Source: Planctobacterium marinum (lineage in GTDB: Bacteria; Pseudomonadota; Gammaproteobacteria; Enterobacterales; Alteromonadaceae). Taken from it: a stretch of 64,000 nucleotides of DNA. How positions within the stretch are numbered: the stretch's first letter is position 1; every line of letters starts with the position of its first letter. The stretch is from assembly GCF_036322805.1 (NCBI RefSeq), contig NZ_AP027272.1:1240001-1304000 (forward strand), given 5' to 3'. Both the position numbers and the translations under genes were made by a program. Below, in pieces: positions 38,685 through 47,550 of the stretch. A model generated the notes under the pieces. That model ran no database searches. It saw only the letters and a program-made list of their open reading frames with translations, and was not told where the DNA came from.

Positions 38685-39914
38685 GTGTCAAAAGTAACAG
38701 ACAGAAATTTAGTGGTAGGTCTGGATATTGGAACCAGCAATATTAAAGCCGTTGTGGGTGAGCTGGTGGAGGACGGTTCAATCAGTATTGTCGGTGTTGG
38801 CTCCAACCCATCCAAGGGGATGGATAAGGGCGGCGTAAATGACCTTGACCTGGTTGTGCAGTCTGTAAAACGGGCCGTCAATGAATTGGAGTTGATGGCG
38901 GATTGTCAGGTTTCGTCGGTGTTAATGTCCATATCTGGTCGCCATGTAAAATGCCAAAATGAAAGTGGTATGGTGCCCATTAACAATCAGGAAGTAACAC
39001 AAGATGACGTTGATAATGTGATCCACGCAGCTCGCTCAGTGCCCATTGCTGCAGAGCGCAAATTGCTGCACGTATTACCTCAGGATTACACCATTGATGT
39101 GCAAGAGGGCATCAAAAATCCGGTGGGTATGTCCGGTGTTCGTATGGAAGCTCGGGCGCATATCGTCACCTGTGCCGATGATATGGCAAAAAATTTAGTA
39201 AAATGTGTAGAAAGATGTGAACTTCGAGCGGATCAGATGATATTCTCTGCATTAGCCTCGAGTTATGCCGTACTCACTGAAGACGAGAAAGAACTCGGTG
39301 TGTGCGTTGTTGATATCGGTGGTGGAACTATCGATATGGTGATCTATTCTGACGGAGCGATCCGACACACGGCGGTTATTCCGGTGGCCGGAAATCAGAT
39401 AACCAACGATATCGCTAAAATATTCCGCACACCTATCAGCCACGCTGAAGAAATCAAAGTTAACTATGCCTGCGCTTTGAAAGACATGGTTAGCATGGAA
39501 GAAACCATCGAAGTGCCGAGTGTTGGTGGACGAGCTGCTCGTACCATGTCGCGACATACGTTATCTGAAGTGGTTGAACCAAGATATCAGGAGTTATTCG
39601 AACTGATACATGAAGAGATCAAGTCCAGTGGATTTGAAGAACAGATTGCTGCCGGTATTGTTTTAACCGGTGGAACCGCAAAAATGGAAGGGGCGGTGGA
39701 ATTTGCCGAGGAGTTGTTCCAAATGCCAGTAAGAGTAGGAACACCCTTGAATGTGAAAGGATTGGCGGAATACGTGGATGATGCCACCTATGCTACCGCT
39801 GTCGGTTTGTTACATTATGGTAGCGAACAAGTTGTTACCAAGAAAAACAATAAAAATAGTGCCAACGAAAGCATATGGGAACGTGTACAAAGTTGGTTTA
39901 AAGGGGAATTTTAA
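38685..39914 (+). CDS. ftsA: Cell division protein FtsA
   Basis: This 409-residue actin-fold ATPase tethers FtsZ to the membrane. Phosphate loops are DIGTSNIKAVVGE at the N-terminus and DIGGGTIDMVIY; the adenosine motif is GIVLTGGTAKMEG. The last residues form an amphipathic helix (SIWERVQSWFKGEF), the membrane-targeting sequence. The GTG at 38685 (MSKVTDRNLVVGLDIGT) fits the family start better than the in-frame GTG at 38664; AGGA lies twelve bases before it. A hairpin with T-run follows the stop by 2 bp. Confidence 0.95.
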   Translation: MSKVTDRNLVVGLDIGTSNIKAVVGELVEDGSISIVGVGSNPSKGMDKGGVNDLDLVVQSVKRAVNELELMADCQVSSVLMSISGRHVKCQNESGMVPINNQEVTQDDVDNVIHAARSVPIAAERKLLHVLPQDYTIDVQEGIKNPVGMSGVRMEARAHIVTCADDMAKNLVKCVERCELRADQMIFSALASSYAVLTEDEKELGVCVVDIGGGTIDMVIYSDGAIRHTAVIPVAGNQITNDIAKIFRTPISHAEEIKVNYACALKDMVSMEETIEVPSVGGRAARTMSRHTLSEVVEPRYQELFELIHEEIKSSGFEEQIAAGIVLTGGTAKMEGAVEFAEELFQMPVRVGTPLNVKGLAEYVDDATYATAVGLLHYGSEQVVTKKNNKNSANESIWERVQSWFKGEF

Positions 39915-39916
39915 CG

Positions 39917-39945
39917 ACGAACCAAAATGCGCTAGGTTCGTTTTT
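39917..39945 (+). terminator. Terminator-like hairpin between ftsA and ftsZ
   Basis: ACGAACC (39917-39923) and GGTTCGT (39935-39941) form a perfect 7-bp stem with an 11-nt loop, followed by four further T. It has the form of an intrinsic terminator or attenuator, or a stabilising 5' hairpin on a processed ftsZ mRNA. Confidence 0.55.
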
Positions 39946-39973
39946 AAGTGCAAGCTAAATCGGAGAGTAAAAT

Positions 39974-41137
39974 ATGTTTGAATTGATGGATAGCCACAAC
40001 GAAGAAGCGGTCATCAAAGTCATAGGTGTCGGCGGCGGTGGTAATAACGCTGTTGAGCACATGGTGTCACAGTCTATTGAAGGCGTAGAGTTTATTGCCA
40101 TCAATACTGATGCCCAGGTATTAAGAAATTCCAGCGCCAATTTGACCTTGCAAATTGGCTCTAATGTAACCAAAGGTCTTGGTGCCGGAGCGAATCCGGA
40201 AATGGGCCAAAAAGCGGCTGAAGAAGACCGCGAAACCATTAAGCAGGCGATTGAAGGCGCTGACATGGTATTTATTACTGCCGGTATGGGTGGTGGTACC
40301 GGAACGGGTGCCGCACCAGAAGTGGCCAAAATCGCCAAAGAAATGGGTATTTTGACTGTTGCCGTTGTAACCAAACCCTTCCCGTTTGAAGGCAAAAAGC
40401 GCAGCACTATTGCTGATGGTGGTATGGAAGAACTTGCTAAGCACGTCGACTCTTTAATCACCATCCCCAATGAAAAATTATTGAAAGTGATGGGGCGCGG
40501 TACCCCGCTGTTACAAGCTTTCAGTGCAGCCAACGATGTGTTACGCGGCGCAGTGCAGGGCATTGCAGAACTGATCACGCGTCCGGGTCTGATCAACGTC
40601 GACTTTGCAGACGTTAGAACGGTAATGTCAGAAATGGGCACGGCCATGATGGGTAGTGGTGTTGCTCGCGGTGAAGATCGCGCAGAAGAAGCCGCAGAAG
40701 CTGCTATTGCTTGTCCGTTATTGGAAGACATCGATTTGTCAGGTGCACGAGGCATTCTGGTTAATATTACTGCAGGCCCTGATTTTGCGATTGATGAGTT
40801 TGAAACGGTAGGTAATGCTGTTAAAGCATTTGCTTCTGAAAATGCCACAGTTGTTGTGGGTACAGTTATTGATATGGACCTGGCTGATGAACTGCGTGTT
40901 ACCGTCGTAGCCACTGGTATTGGCGCTGAGAAAAAGCCTGAAATTTCGATAGTTTCCAACAGAAGTAATCGCGTCAATGCCGAGGCTTCTGAATTTAAAT
41001 TACAAGCCAATGGAACTGATTCCATTGTACCGATGTCTGAGACTGGAAAGGTAAGCACAATCACGGAAGAAAAAGTGGATAGCGGAGATTTGGAGTATCT
41101 TGATATTCCAGCATTTTTGCGCAAACAAGCTGATTAA
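39974..41137 (+). CDS. ftsZ: Cell division GTPase FtsZ
   Basis: This 387-residue tubulin homologue polymerises into the Z ring. The tubulin signature [10 protein letters not shown], the N-terminal [13 protein letters not shown] and the T7 loop [12 protein letters not shown] (in outline) are intact. A variable linker ends in the conserved C-terminal peptide [15 protein letters not shown], the docking site for FtsA, ZipA and ZapD (encoded at 53 kb). A good GGAGAG precedes the ATG at 39974. The 59-bp gap from ftsA contains a terminator-like hairpin. lpxC follows after 128 bp with its own promoter. Confidence 0.98.
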   Translation: MFELMDSHNEEAVIKVIGVGGGGNNAVEHMVSQSIEGVEFIAINTDAQVLRNSSANLTLQIGSNVTKGLGAGANPEMGQKAAEEDRETIKQAIEGADMVFITAGMGGGTGTGAAPEVAKIAKEMGILTVAVVTKPFPFEGKKRSTIADGGMEELAKHVDSLITIPNEKLLKVMGRGTPLLQAFSAANDVLRGAVQGIAELITRPGLINVDFADVRTVMSEMGTAMMGSGVARGEDRAEEAAEAAIACPLLEDIDLSGARGILVNITAGPDFAIDEFETVGNAVKAFASENATVVVGTVIDMDLADELRVTVVATGIGAEKKPEISIVSNRSNRVNAEASEFKLQANGTDSIVPMSETGKVSTITEEKVDSGDLEYLDIPAFLRKQAD

Positions 41138-41188
41138 TTCGCGATTGCATTGCATTTCGGCTGGAAATTGTAGTTTTATTACATTTAT

Positions 41189-41218
41189 TTGACTTTGTGG
41201 TCAATTAAAGGGTAAACT
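41189..41218 (+). promoter_or_regulatory. lpxC promoter
   Basis: TTGACT at 41189-41194 and TAAACT at 41213-41218 are separated by 18 bp, 48 bp before the lpxC ATG. Spacing and -10 sequence are identical to the mraZ promoter. Confidence 0.65.
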
Positions 41219-41265
41219 GCGCGCCGCTTTTTTGCATATTGCTTAAATTATATACAAGGTTGGGC

Positions 41266-42183
41266 ATGATTAAACAACGTACAATCAAACAAGCTGTATC
41301 AGCGACTGGTATCGGTCTGCACAAAGGGGAGAAGGTGACGATGACTCTCCGTCCTGCTCCTGCAAACTTTGGTGTAGTATACAGACGTATTGATCTGGAA
41401 CCCTATGTGGATATTCCCGCTAAGGCGAATGCTGTAGGGGACACTATGCTATGTACCTGTTTAAGCAATGACGATGGCCACAGTATTTCCACCATTGAGC
41501 ATTTGTCTTCTGCACTTGCGGGACTGGGCATTGATAACTTGATAGTTGAAGTAAACAGCAATGAGTTGCCGATAATGGATGGCAGCGCTAGCCCGTTTAT
41601 CTTTTTGTTGCAGTCTGCCGGTATTGAAGAACAAAGCGCTGCTAAGCGTTTCATTAAAGTGCGCAAAAAAATCCGTGTTGAAGACGGCGATAAGTGGGCA
41701 GAGTTCGTTCCTTACGATGGCTTCCGCGTGGATTTTACCATCGATTTTGAACACCCAGTGATAAAACAAACCAACCAAAGGATGGTGATGGACTTCAGCA
41801 GTGAATCTTACATTGATGATGTCAGCCGTGCGCGCACCTTTGGGTTTATGAAAGACCTGGAGTTCATGCATGCTAACAATCTTGCCTTGGGTGGTAGTAT
41901 GGAAAATGCTGTTGCGCTAGATGAATATCGCGTGCTAAACCAAGAGGGTTTGCGTTACAAAGACGAATTTGTAAAACACAAAATTCTTGATGCGGTTGGT
42001 GACCTTTACCTCGGTGGGCACAGTATTGTCGGTGAGCTTCGTGCTTATAAATCCGGTCACGGGCTGAATAACAAACTGCTGAACGCTCTGTTGCAAAAGA
42101 CCGATGCTTGGGAGTACGTTAGTTACGAATCTGGCCAGGACATGCCAATCAAGTATGCTGCGCCGGGATTGTCTTTCTCCTGA
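41266..42183 (+). CDS. lpxC: UDP-3-O-acyl-GlcNAc deacetylase LpxC
   Basis: The 305-residue zinc enzyme carries out the committed step of lipid A synthesis. Zinc ligands are seen in [14 protein letters not shown] (first His) and [15 protein letters not shown] (His and Asp); the downstream [13 protein letters not shown] region matches too. The length equals E. coli LpxC (305). The correct start is the ATG at 41266 ([19 protein letters not shown] in outline) rather than an upstream TTG. It is the last gene of the dcw cluster, ended by a strong terminator. Confidence 0.97.
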   Translation: MIKQRTIKQAVSATGIGLHKGEKVTMTLRPAPANFGVVYRRIDLEPYVDIPAKANAVGDTMLCTCLSNDDGHSISTIEHLSSALAGLGIDNLIVEVNSNELPIMDGSASPFIFLLQSAGIEEQSAAKRFIKVRKKIRVEDGDKWAEFVPYDGFRVDFTIDFEHPVIKQTNQRMVMDFSSESYIDDVSRARTFGFMKDLEFMHANNLALGGSMENAVALDEYRVLNQEGLRYKDEFVKHKILDAVGDLYLGGHSIVGELRAYKSGHGLNNKLLNALLQKTDAWEYVSYESGQDMPIKYAAPGLSFS

Positions 42184-42198
42184 TACATCGATTTTTTA

Positions 42199-42363
42199 TT
42201 AAAAAGCCACCTTTTGGGTGGCTTTTTTAGTTGTTCTTGTTTGACTGATGCGTTGCAAAACATCATTCATATTTTTCACTACACGGTCGATGCTATTAAA
42301 GAACACAGCCATAAGGGTACCAATTGAGGTACCGTTGGCAGTTTCATAAGATTGACTTATCAT
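42199..42363 (-). CDS. Possible small protein of 54 residues (uncertain)
   Basis: From ATG 42363 a frame of 54 codons runs leftward and stops inside the lpxC terminator (TTA at 42199-42201). It reads MISQSYETANGTSIGTLMAV then FFNSIDRVVKNMNDVLQRIS, a plausible amphipathic helix. The same frame is open without a start codon up to 42480, 94 codons in all. No ribosome-binding site is visible and no family is recognised. It may be a chance frame, a small gene, or the remnant of a gene lost between lpxC and the M23 gene. Confidence 0.2.
   Translation of the reverse strand: MISQSYETANGTSIGTLMAVFFNSIDRVVKNMNDVLQRISQTRTTKKATQKVAF
42201..42228. terminator. Terminator after lpxC
   Basis: AAAAAGCCACC, loop TTTTG and GGTGGCTTTTTT form an 11-bp stem with T-runs on both strands. 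It ends the dcw cluster 18 bp after the lpxC stop and could also work leftward. Confidence 0.9.
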
Positions 42364-42465
42364 TAATGTGTGTTTATCTTTCTTGCTTCTTGAGTGCCTT
42401 AGCCAAAGGCGCGAAACGAGAAAATGAGCACCTTTATTGACTTTCCGGAAAGCTTTTAGACGATT

Positions 42466-43383
42466 ATGAGTCTTACAATTTTATATAGAAGTCGGAAAAT
42501 TAAACTGATAAAAACGGTTTCCCTACGCAATTTGGGTGTCGCCGGTTTTTTTGGTGGGCTCATATTAGCTGCTATAATGGTTTCTGAGGAAGAGACTGAT
42601 CTGCGTTTTGCTGAGCGCGTCGCTGTCACTCAGACGGGCTTGATAGAGCAGCAGCAAGAATTGTCCGAACTACGCAAAACAACCGAGCAGAAACTTGCGG
42701 GTATGATGTTGAAGTTGGGGGAAATGCAAAGTGAATTGCAGCGACTCAATGCGTTGGGCGAACGCCTTGCTGAAGAATCAGATCTATACGTAGAAGAATT
42801 TCAATTTGGACATCCCTTACCCATTGGTGGACCTAGCCATGATGTGGTTATGCCAACGGTTGATTCCTCTATGGAAGTGCTTAACCAAATAGATTCTATG
42901 ATGGCTCAGTTGAAAAACAAATCGCAACAGCTACAAGCTCTTGAATCTGTGTTGATGCAACACCATATACAAAACGAGAGCTTCATATCTGGGCGGCCAA
43001 TAGAGACCGGGTGGTTGTCTTCGTATTACGGCATGCGCAAGGATCCGTTTTCCGGATTGCCAGCGATGCACAAAGGTATTGACTTTGCAGGTGCGGAAGG
43101 TGCACCAGTAAAGGCTACCGGAGCGGGGATGGTTGTTTGGTCTGGTCCAAGATATGGTTACGGTAATCTGGTGGAAATTGACCATGGCGATGGTTTAGTG
43201 ACTCGCTACGGGCATAATAAAAAAATCCATGTTAAAATCGGCGACGTTGTTACCAAAGGGCAAAAGATTGCTGATATGGGACAAACAGGTCGCGCAACTG
43301 GCGCTCACGTCCATTATGAGGTGCTGAAAAACGGTAACCAGATGGACCCGCTGCAATTCGTCTATCGCAAAGCAGCAAATTGA
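42466..43383 (+). CDS. Membrane-anchored M23 (LytM) family peptidase
   Basis: The 305-residue protein has a basic N-terminus, one membrane anchor (about 22-38), a coiled-coil region (45-105 and 133-165) and a C-terminal M23 domain. The zinc and catalytic residues are all present: H202 and D206 (HKGIDF), H250 (RYGH), and H281 and H283 (HVHYEV). It should therefore be an active periplasmic endopeptidase cutting peptidoglycan crosslinks, or a close regulator of amidases. Its place between lpxC and secA replaces the secM position of enterobacteria. A terminator follows 34 bp after the stop, so it is mostly transcribed apart from secA. Confidence 0.9.
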   Translation: MSLTILYRSRKIKLIKTVSLRNLGVAGFFGGLILAAIMVSEEETDLRFAERVAVTQTGLIEQQQELSELRKTTEQKLAGMMLKLGEMQSELQRLNALGERLAEESDLYVEEFQFGHPLPIGGPSHDVVMPTVDSSMEVLNQIDSMMAQLKNKSQQLQALESVLMQHHIQNESFISGRPIETGWLSSYYGMRKDPFSGLPAMHKGIDFAGAEGAPVKATGAGMVVWSGPRYGYGNLVEIDHGDGLVTRYGHNKKIHVKIGDVVTKGQKIADMGQTGRATGAHVHYEVLKNGNQMDPLQFVYRKAAN

Positions 43384-43417
43384 CGGCCCGAAAGGGCAAA
43401 TCAAAATTAAGGTTTTT

Positions 43418-43447
43418 AACAATCGGCTCCCAGAGCCGATTGTTTTT
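43418..43447 (+). terminator. Intrinsic terminator between the M23 gene and secA
   Basis: A perfect 12-bp stem (AACAATCGGCTC, loop CCA, GAGCCGATTGTT) is followed by more T. A smaller GCCC-GAAA-GGGC hairpin precedes it at 43386-43397. Confidence 0.88.
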
Positions 43448-43455
43448 ATCAAGTA

Positions 43456-43483
43456 TTGAATAAGAGTAATGGACGTCTAAATT
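43456..43483 (+). promoter_or_regulatory. Candidate secA promoter
   Basis: TTGAAT (43456-43461) and TAAATT (43478-43483) with a 16-bp spacer lie between the terminator and the secA ATG. The match is moderate, but a promoter is needed here because a strong terminator precedes secA. Confidence 0.45.
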
Positions 43484-43511
43484 AGGGCTCCGGATCAGGA
43501 AATAAGAGTTA

Positions 43512-46211
43512 ATGTTTGCAAATATCCTCACCAAAGTTTTTGGCAGCCGCAACGACAGAACGCTAAAAAAATTAAATAAAATCGTTTCACAGATTAATGC
43601 TTATGAACTGGAGTTTGAAGGCTTATCCGAGACGCAAATCAAAAATAAAACTCAAGAGTTTAAAACTCGCCTGAGTGAAGGTGCTAGCTTAGATGATCTT
43701 TTGCCCGAGGCTTTTGCACTTGTCAGAGAAGCCAGTAAGCGCGTCTATGGCATGCGTCACTTTGACGTACAGATGCTGGGCGGTATGGTGCTCGATCAAG
43801 GTAAAATTGCCGAGATGCGTACCGGTGAAGGTAAAACTCTTACTGCTACATTACCCTCTTATCTCAACGCCCTTTCTGGCAAAGGTGTACACATTATTAC
43901 CGTTAATGATTATTTGGCCCGTCGTGATGCCGAAGGTAATCGTCCATTGTTCGAATTTCTCGGGCTGACGGTAGGTTGTAATGTGCCAGGTATGGGCCAT
44001 GCAGAAAAGAAAGAGGCCTACGCGGCGGATATCACTTACGGTACCAACAATGAGTTTGGTTTTGATTATCTGCGTGACAATATGGCTTTCAGTCCGGAAG
44101 AGCGGGTGCAACGTCCCCTCAACTTTGCCGTAATCGATGAGGTGGACTCAATTTTGATTGATGAGGCGCGTACGCCGCTAATCATCTCAGGCCCGGCAGA
44201 AGACAGCTCCGAGCTTTATCGTCGCATCAATACCATTATTCCTGAGCTGATACAGCAGGAAAAAGAAGATGAAGAAGGTAAAGAAGGTGACGGTGACTTC
44301 ACTATCGATGAAAAATCCAAGCAAGTACACTTGACTGAGCGCGGTCAGGTGCACGTGGAAGAGATATTACATCGCATTGGGATTTTGCCTGAGGACGAAT
44401 CTCTGTATGGTGCCACTAATATCTCCCTTTTACATCACGTTAATGCCGCGCTTCGTGCCCACAAGTTATTCCAGAAAGACGTTGATTACATTGTCAAAGA
44501 TAACGAAATAATCATCGTTGATGAGCACACTGGTCGTACTATGGAAGGTCGTCGCTGGTCTGATGGATTACACCAGGCGGTTGAAGCCAAAGAAGGCGTT
44601 AAAATTCAAAATGAAAACCAAACCTTAGCCTCTATCACTTTCCAGAACTATTTCCGCTTGTACAACAAGCTATCCGGTATGACGGGTACAGCGGACACGG
44701 AAGCGTTTGAGTTCAACCATATCTATGGTTTGGATACTGTCGTTATCCCTACGAACAAGCCGATGATCCGTAAGGATATGGCTGATTTGATCTATATGAC
44801 GGCGGAAGAAAAATACGAAGCTATCGTAGAGGATATCAAAGATTGTGTTAAACGCGGTCAGCCTGCTTTGGTGGGTACGGTGTCCATTGAAAACTCAGAG
44901 CTGTTGTCTCGTATTCTGAAGAAAGAAAAGATTCCTCATAAAGTACTGAACGCTAAGTTCCACGCACAGGAAGCCGAAATTGTTGCCCAGGCGGGTAAAC
45001 CTGGCGCCATTACGATTGCTACTAACATGGCGGGTCGTGGTACCGATATTGTGCTGGGCGGTAACTGGCAAGCAGAGATCGCTGCCATTAACGATCCGAA
45101 ACCCGCTAAAGTGGAAAAAATCAAAGCGGAATGGAAAGAGCTTCACGCTAAAGTACTGGAAGCCGGTGGTCTGCATATCATTGGTACAGAGCGCCACGAA
45201 TCTCGTCGTATAGACAATCAGCTGCGTGGACGTTCTGGTCGTCAGGGCGATCCCGGTTCATCGCGTTTTTATTTGTCACTGGAAGATCCTTTGATGCGTA
45301 TTTTTGCCTCAGATCGTATGGCTGGCATGATGAAGCGACTGGGTATGGAGCGCGGTGAAGCAATCGAGCATCCTTGGGTCACCAAAGCCATCGAAAATGC
45401 GCAGCGCAAAGTTGAGGGCCGTAACTTCGATATCCGTAAGCAATTGCTGGAATTCGATGACGTAGCTAACGATCAACGTAAAGTTATCTACGAGCAGCGC
45501 AATGAATTATTGGACGAAGGTGATATTAAAGAAACCATTGATATCATCCGCAATGATGTCGTAGATGACACCATCAGCCAGTACATTCCACCGCAAAGCT
45601 TGGAAGAGATGTGGGATGTACCGGGCCTTGAAGAGCGTCTTAAAGCAGATTATCTGATCGACCTGCCTATCGCTAAATGGTTGGAAGATGACGACAAGCT
45701 TTACGAAGAGTCGCTAAGAGAGAAAATCCACCAGGCTATCGATGCGGCTTACGCTGAAAAAGAAGAGCAGGTGGGAGCCTCGGTATTACGCCACTTCGAA
45801 AAAGCCATTATGCTGCAGAACCTGGATAGTCATTGGAAGGAGCATTTGGCAGCGATGGATCATTTACGTCAGGGTATTCACTTGCGTGGCTATGCTCAGA
45901 AAAATCCCAAGCAGGAATACAAGCGCGAGTCCTTTGAGTTATTCAGTGAAATGTTAGAGTCGCTGAAGGTAGATGTGATCAGCATCCTTAGCAAGGTACA
46001 AGTGCGCGCTCAATCTGATGTGGATGCGGTGGAAGAAAAACGTCGTCAGCAAGAGCAAGCTGCGCCGAAAAACTTTGAGCATCAGTCACCTAACCAGGCG
46101 GAAGATCAAGGTCAGCAAACCGCCCGCAGACAGCCCAAAGTGGGGCGTAACGATCCTTGCCCTTGTGGTTCGGGTAAAAAGTACAAGCAGTGCCACGGTA
46201 AACTAAGCTGA
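43512..46211 (+). CDS. secA: Preprotein translocase ATPase SecA
   Basis: The 899-residue motor drives proteins through SecYEG. Nucleotide-binding fold 1 has [14 protein letters not shown] and [18 protein letters not shown], followed by the preprotein-crosslinking region, fold 2 ([30 protein letters not shown]), the scaffold and wing domains, and a C-terminal zinc finger [14 protein letters not shown] that binds SecB and phospholipid. Length and layout match E. coli SecA (901). No SecM-type arrest peptide is found upstream; a terminator and candidate promoter are there instead. mutT begins 1 bp after the stop. Confidence 0.98.
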   Translation: MFANILTKVFGSRNDRTLKKLNKIVSQINAYELEFEGLSETQIKNKTQEFKTRLSEGASLDDLLPEAFALVREASKRVYGMRHFDVQMLGGMVLDQGKIAEMRTGEGKTLTATLPSYLNALSGKGVHIITVNDYLARRDAEGNRPLFEFLGLTVGCNVPGMGHAEKKEAYAADITYGTNNEFGFDYLRDNMAFSPEERVQRPLNFAVIDEVDSILIDEARTPLIISGPAEDSSELYRRINTIIPELIQQEKEDEEGKEGDGDFTIDEKSKQVHLTERGQVHVEEILHRIGILPEDESLYGATNISLLHHVNAALRAHKLFQKDVDYIVKDNEIIIVDEHTGRTMEGRRWSDGLHQAVEAKEGVKIQNENQTLASITFQNYFRLYNKLSGMTGTADTEAFEFNHIYGLDTVVIPTNKPMIRKDMADLIYMTAEEKYEAIVEDIKDCVKRGQPALVGTVSIENSELLSRILKKEKIPHKVLNAKFHAQEAEIVAQAGKPGAITIATNMAGRGTDIVLGGNWQAEIAAINDPKPAKVEKIKAEWKELHAKVLEAGGLHIIGTERHESRRIDNQLRGRSGRQGDPGSSRFYLSLEDPLMRIFASDRMAGMMKRLGMERGEAIEHPWVTKAIENAQRKVEGRNFDIRKQLLEFDDVANDQRKVIYEQRNELLDEGDIKETIDIIRNDVVDDTISQYIPPQSLEEMWDVPGLEERLKADYLIDLPIAKWLEDDDKLYEESLREKIHQAIDAAYAEKEEQVGASVLRHFEKAIMLQNLDSHWKEHLAAMDHLRQGIHLRGYAQKNPKQEYKRESFELFSEMLESLKVDVISILSKVQVRAQSDVDAVEEKRRQQEQAAPKNFEHQSPNQAEDQGQQTARRQPKVGRNDPCPCGSGKKYKQCHGKLS

Positions 46212-46212
46212 T

Positions 46213-46602
46213 ATGACTAACATAGTTGAAGTTGCCGTTGGCGTAATTCTGCGGGATAAGGAAGTGTTCCTGACCCGCAGAGCCAGTGAAGCCCACCAAG
46301 GGGGTAAGTGGGAATTTCCCGGCGGTAAACGCGAGGCCAACGAATCCATGCCTGAAGCGCTTGCCAGAGAGCTTCAGGAGGAAGTAGGTATCGAAGTCCT
46401 TGCTTCAACACCTCTTATGCAAATCAGCCATGATTATGGTGACAAAAAAGTACTATTAGACGTTAATCTGGTAGTGCAGTTTAACAACGAGCCGGAATCC
46501 AAAGAAGGCTTAGAATTTCGTTGGGTGCCCATCAACCGGTTGTCTGAAGTCGACTTCCCTGAAGCAAATAGTGCTATTGTTAATAAGCTCTTAGCTGTGT
46601 AA
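46213..46602 (+). CDS. mutT: 8-oxo-dGTP diphosphatase MutT
   Basis: The 129-residue Nudix hydrolase has the intact box GGKREANESMPEALARELQE then EVGI. The N-terminus VEVAVGVILRDKEVFLTRRA is typical of MutT, which clears 8-oxo-dGTP from the nucleotide pool. It starts directly after secA (ATG 46213), the same secA-mutT order as in E. coli. No thiamine-phosphate-synthase fusion is present. Confidence 0.94.
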   Translation: MTNIVEVAVGVILRDKEVFLTRRASEAHQGGKWEFPGGKREANESMPEALARELQEEVGIEVLASTPLMQISHDYGDKKVLLDVNLVVQFNNEPESKEGLEFRWVPINRLSEVDFPEANSAIVNKLLAV

Positions 46603-46786
46603 AACAAAGACTCTTTCTTTATCCATTCTGCGCACTACACCATTCAGCCATTTACTGGTTACGCCTTGATGGTGTTATTTTCATATTGAGGGAATAAAAT
46701 AGACCTCTTTTACGTCTGTTACAAAGTAGGGGTTAGGCCCTGAACGTTTTACCTCAATTAATATTTTTGCATGGAGAGCATCTAAT

Positions 46787-47473
46787 ATGTTTCGTATTCT
46801 AATCATTTCTGTTTTCTTTTTACTTTCCGGTTGCGGTGGGGGCGACAACATTACCAGTGATCCTGAGCTTTTTGATCCGCCGCCAGACAGCTACATTGAA
46901 CCTTCTGATTTGCTTCTGGTGGAAGCCACCCAGCGGGGCTTCACTGAACTTATTAGCATTCTTGATACTTCGCTTAGTGATTTCAGACTCAACCCACAGC
47001 CTGATTACTTTGAAGTGAGAGCTTACTCACCGAATTCTTCCGAATCTGAAGACGCCAGTGATTATGAGGTGTATTACGAGTTCGATGCTGCAATTAAAAC
47101 AAAGTTTGCAGAGCCTGCTTTGTTAGCTTTGCAAGAGGTCAACAGTGAATATGGCTATACCGTAGGTTGCTATCCTATTATCTGCCATGTTTACATTGCT
47201 GCTCTCTACGATGAGACAGCTACAATCGTTGACAATCAACTGGATCTCTTGAATTTTCTAGGAGAGATAGACAGGCCTGCGGAGCTGCATTTTATAATTA
47301 ACCATCTTGAGACTGCTCAGTACTATCGTAAAGTGGAAAGTGGCTATGAGGTTCTCACGAGTTGGTTCGACTGCAATGGCCGCAATGGTGTTAATTTGCA
47401 GTATGTAGATGAATTCGGCAATGTGACATTACTTGAGGAATTATTGAATCAATCAGTCAATATGGTTTGCTGA
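46787..47473 (+). CDS. Hypothetical lipoprotein, 228 residues
   Basis: The N-terminus is a lipoprotein signal with lipobox LLSGC (Cys16), followed by GGGD, without an Asp at +2, so outer-membrane sorting is expected. The mature part is acidic, with a Pro/Asp-rich linker at about 24-40. It has four further cysteines (GCYPIIC around 125, one in FDCNG and the C-terminal one) that could form disulfides. No family is recognised. It lies between mutT (184 bp upstream) and the convergent protease gene, in the accessory stretch of the window. GGAGAGC lies about 10 bp before the ATG. Confidence 0.7.
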   Translation: MFRILIISVFFLLSGCGGGDNITSDPELFDPPPDSYIEPSDLLLVEATQRGFTELISILDTSLSDFRLNPQPDYFEVRAYSPNSSESEDASDYEVYYEFDAAIKTKFAEPALLALQEVNSEYGYTVGCYPIICHVYIAALYDETATIVDNQLDLLNFLGEIDRPAELHFIINHLETAQYYRKVESGYEVLTSWFDCNGRNGVNLQYVDEFGNVTLLEELLNQSVNMVC

Positions 47474-47509
47474 TTAAGCCTTGTGCCTATTGCTTTGTCA
47501 GGATTTAGA

Positions 47510-47535
47510 CCCGTCACCATTCAGTTAGTGACGGG
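47510..47535. repeat. Inverted repeat between convergent lipoprotein and protease genes
   Basis: CCCGTCAC and GTGACGGG form a perfect 8-bp stem with a 10-nt loop. No T-run follows on either strand, so it is at most a weak bidirectional terminator. Confidence 0.45.
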
Positions 47536-47550
47536 CATAGCAGGTAGTAA

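Noticed and set aside
39955-41124. 389-codon open frame on the minus strand across ftsZ
   Set aside because: It is exactly antisense to ftsZ, and its Ser/Thr/Ala/Ile-rich product is typical of an antisense shadow of a highly conserved gene with biased codons.
42315-42332. Paired GGTACC sites in the lpxC-M23 gap
   Set aside because: Two 6-bp palindromes 6 bp apart can arise by chance, and there is no supporting context.
46637-46675. ACACCAT / ATGGTGT repeat as a mutT terminator
   Set aside because: The stem is only 7 bp with a 25-nt loop and an interrupted T-run; too weak to call.
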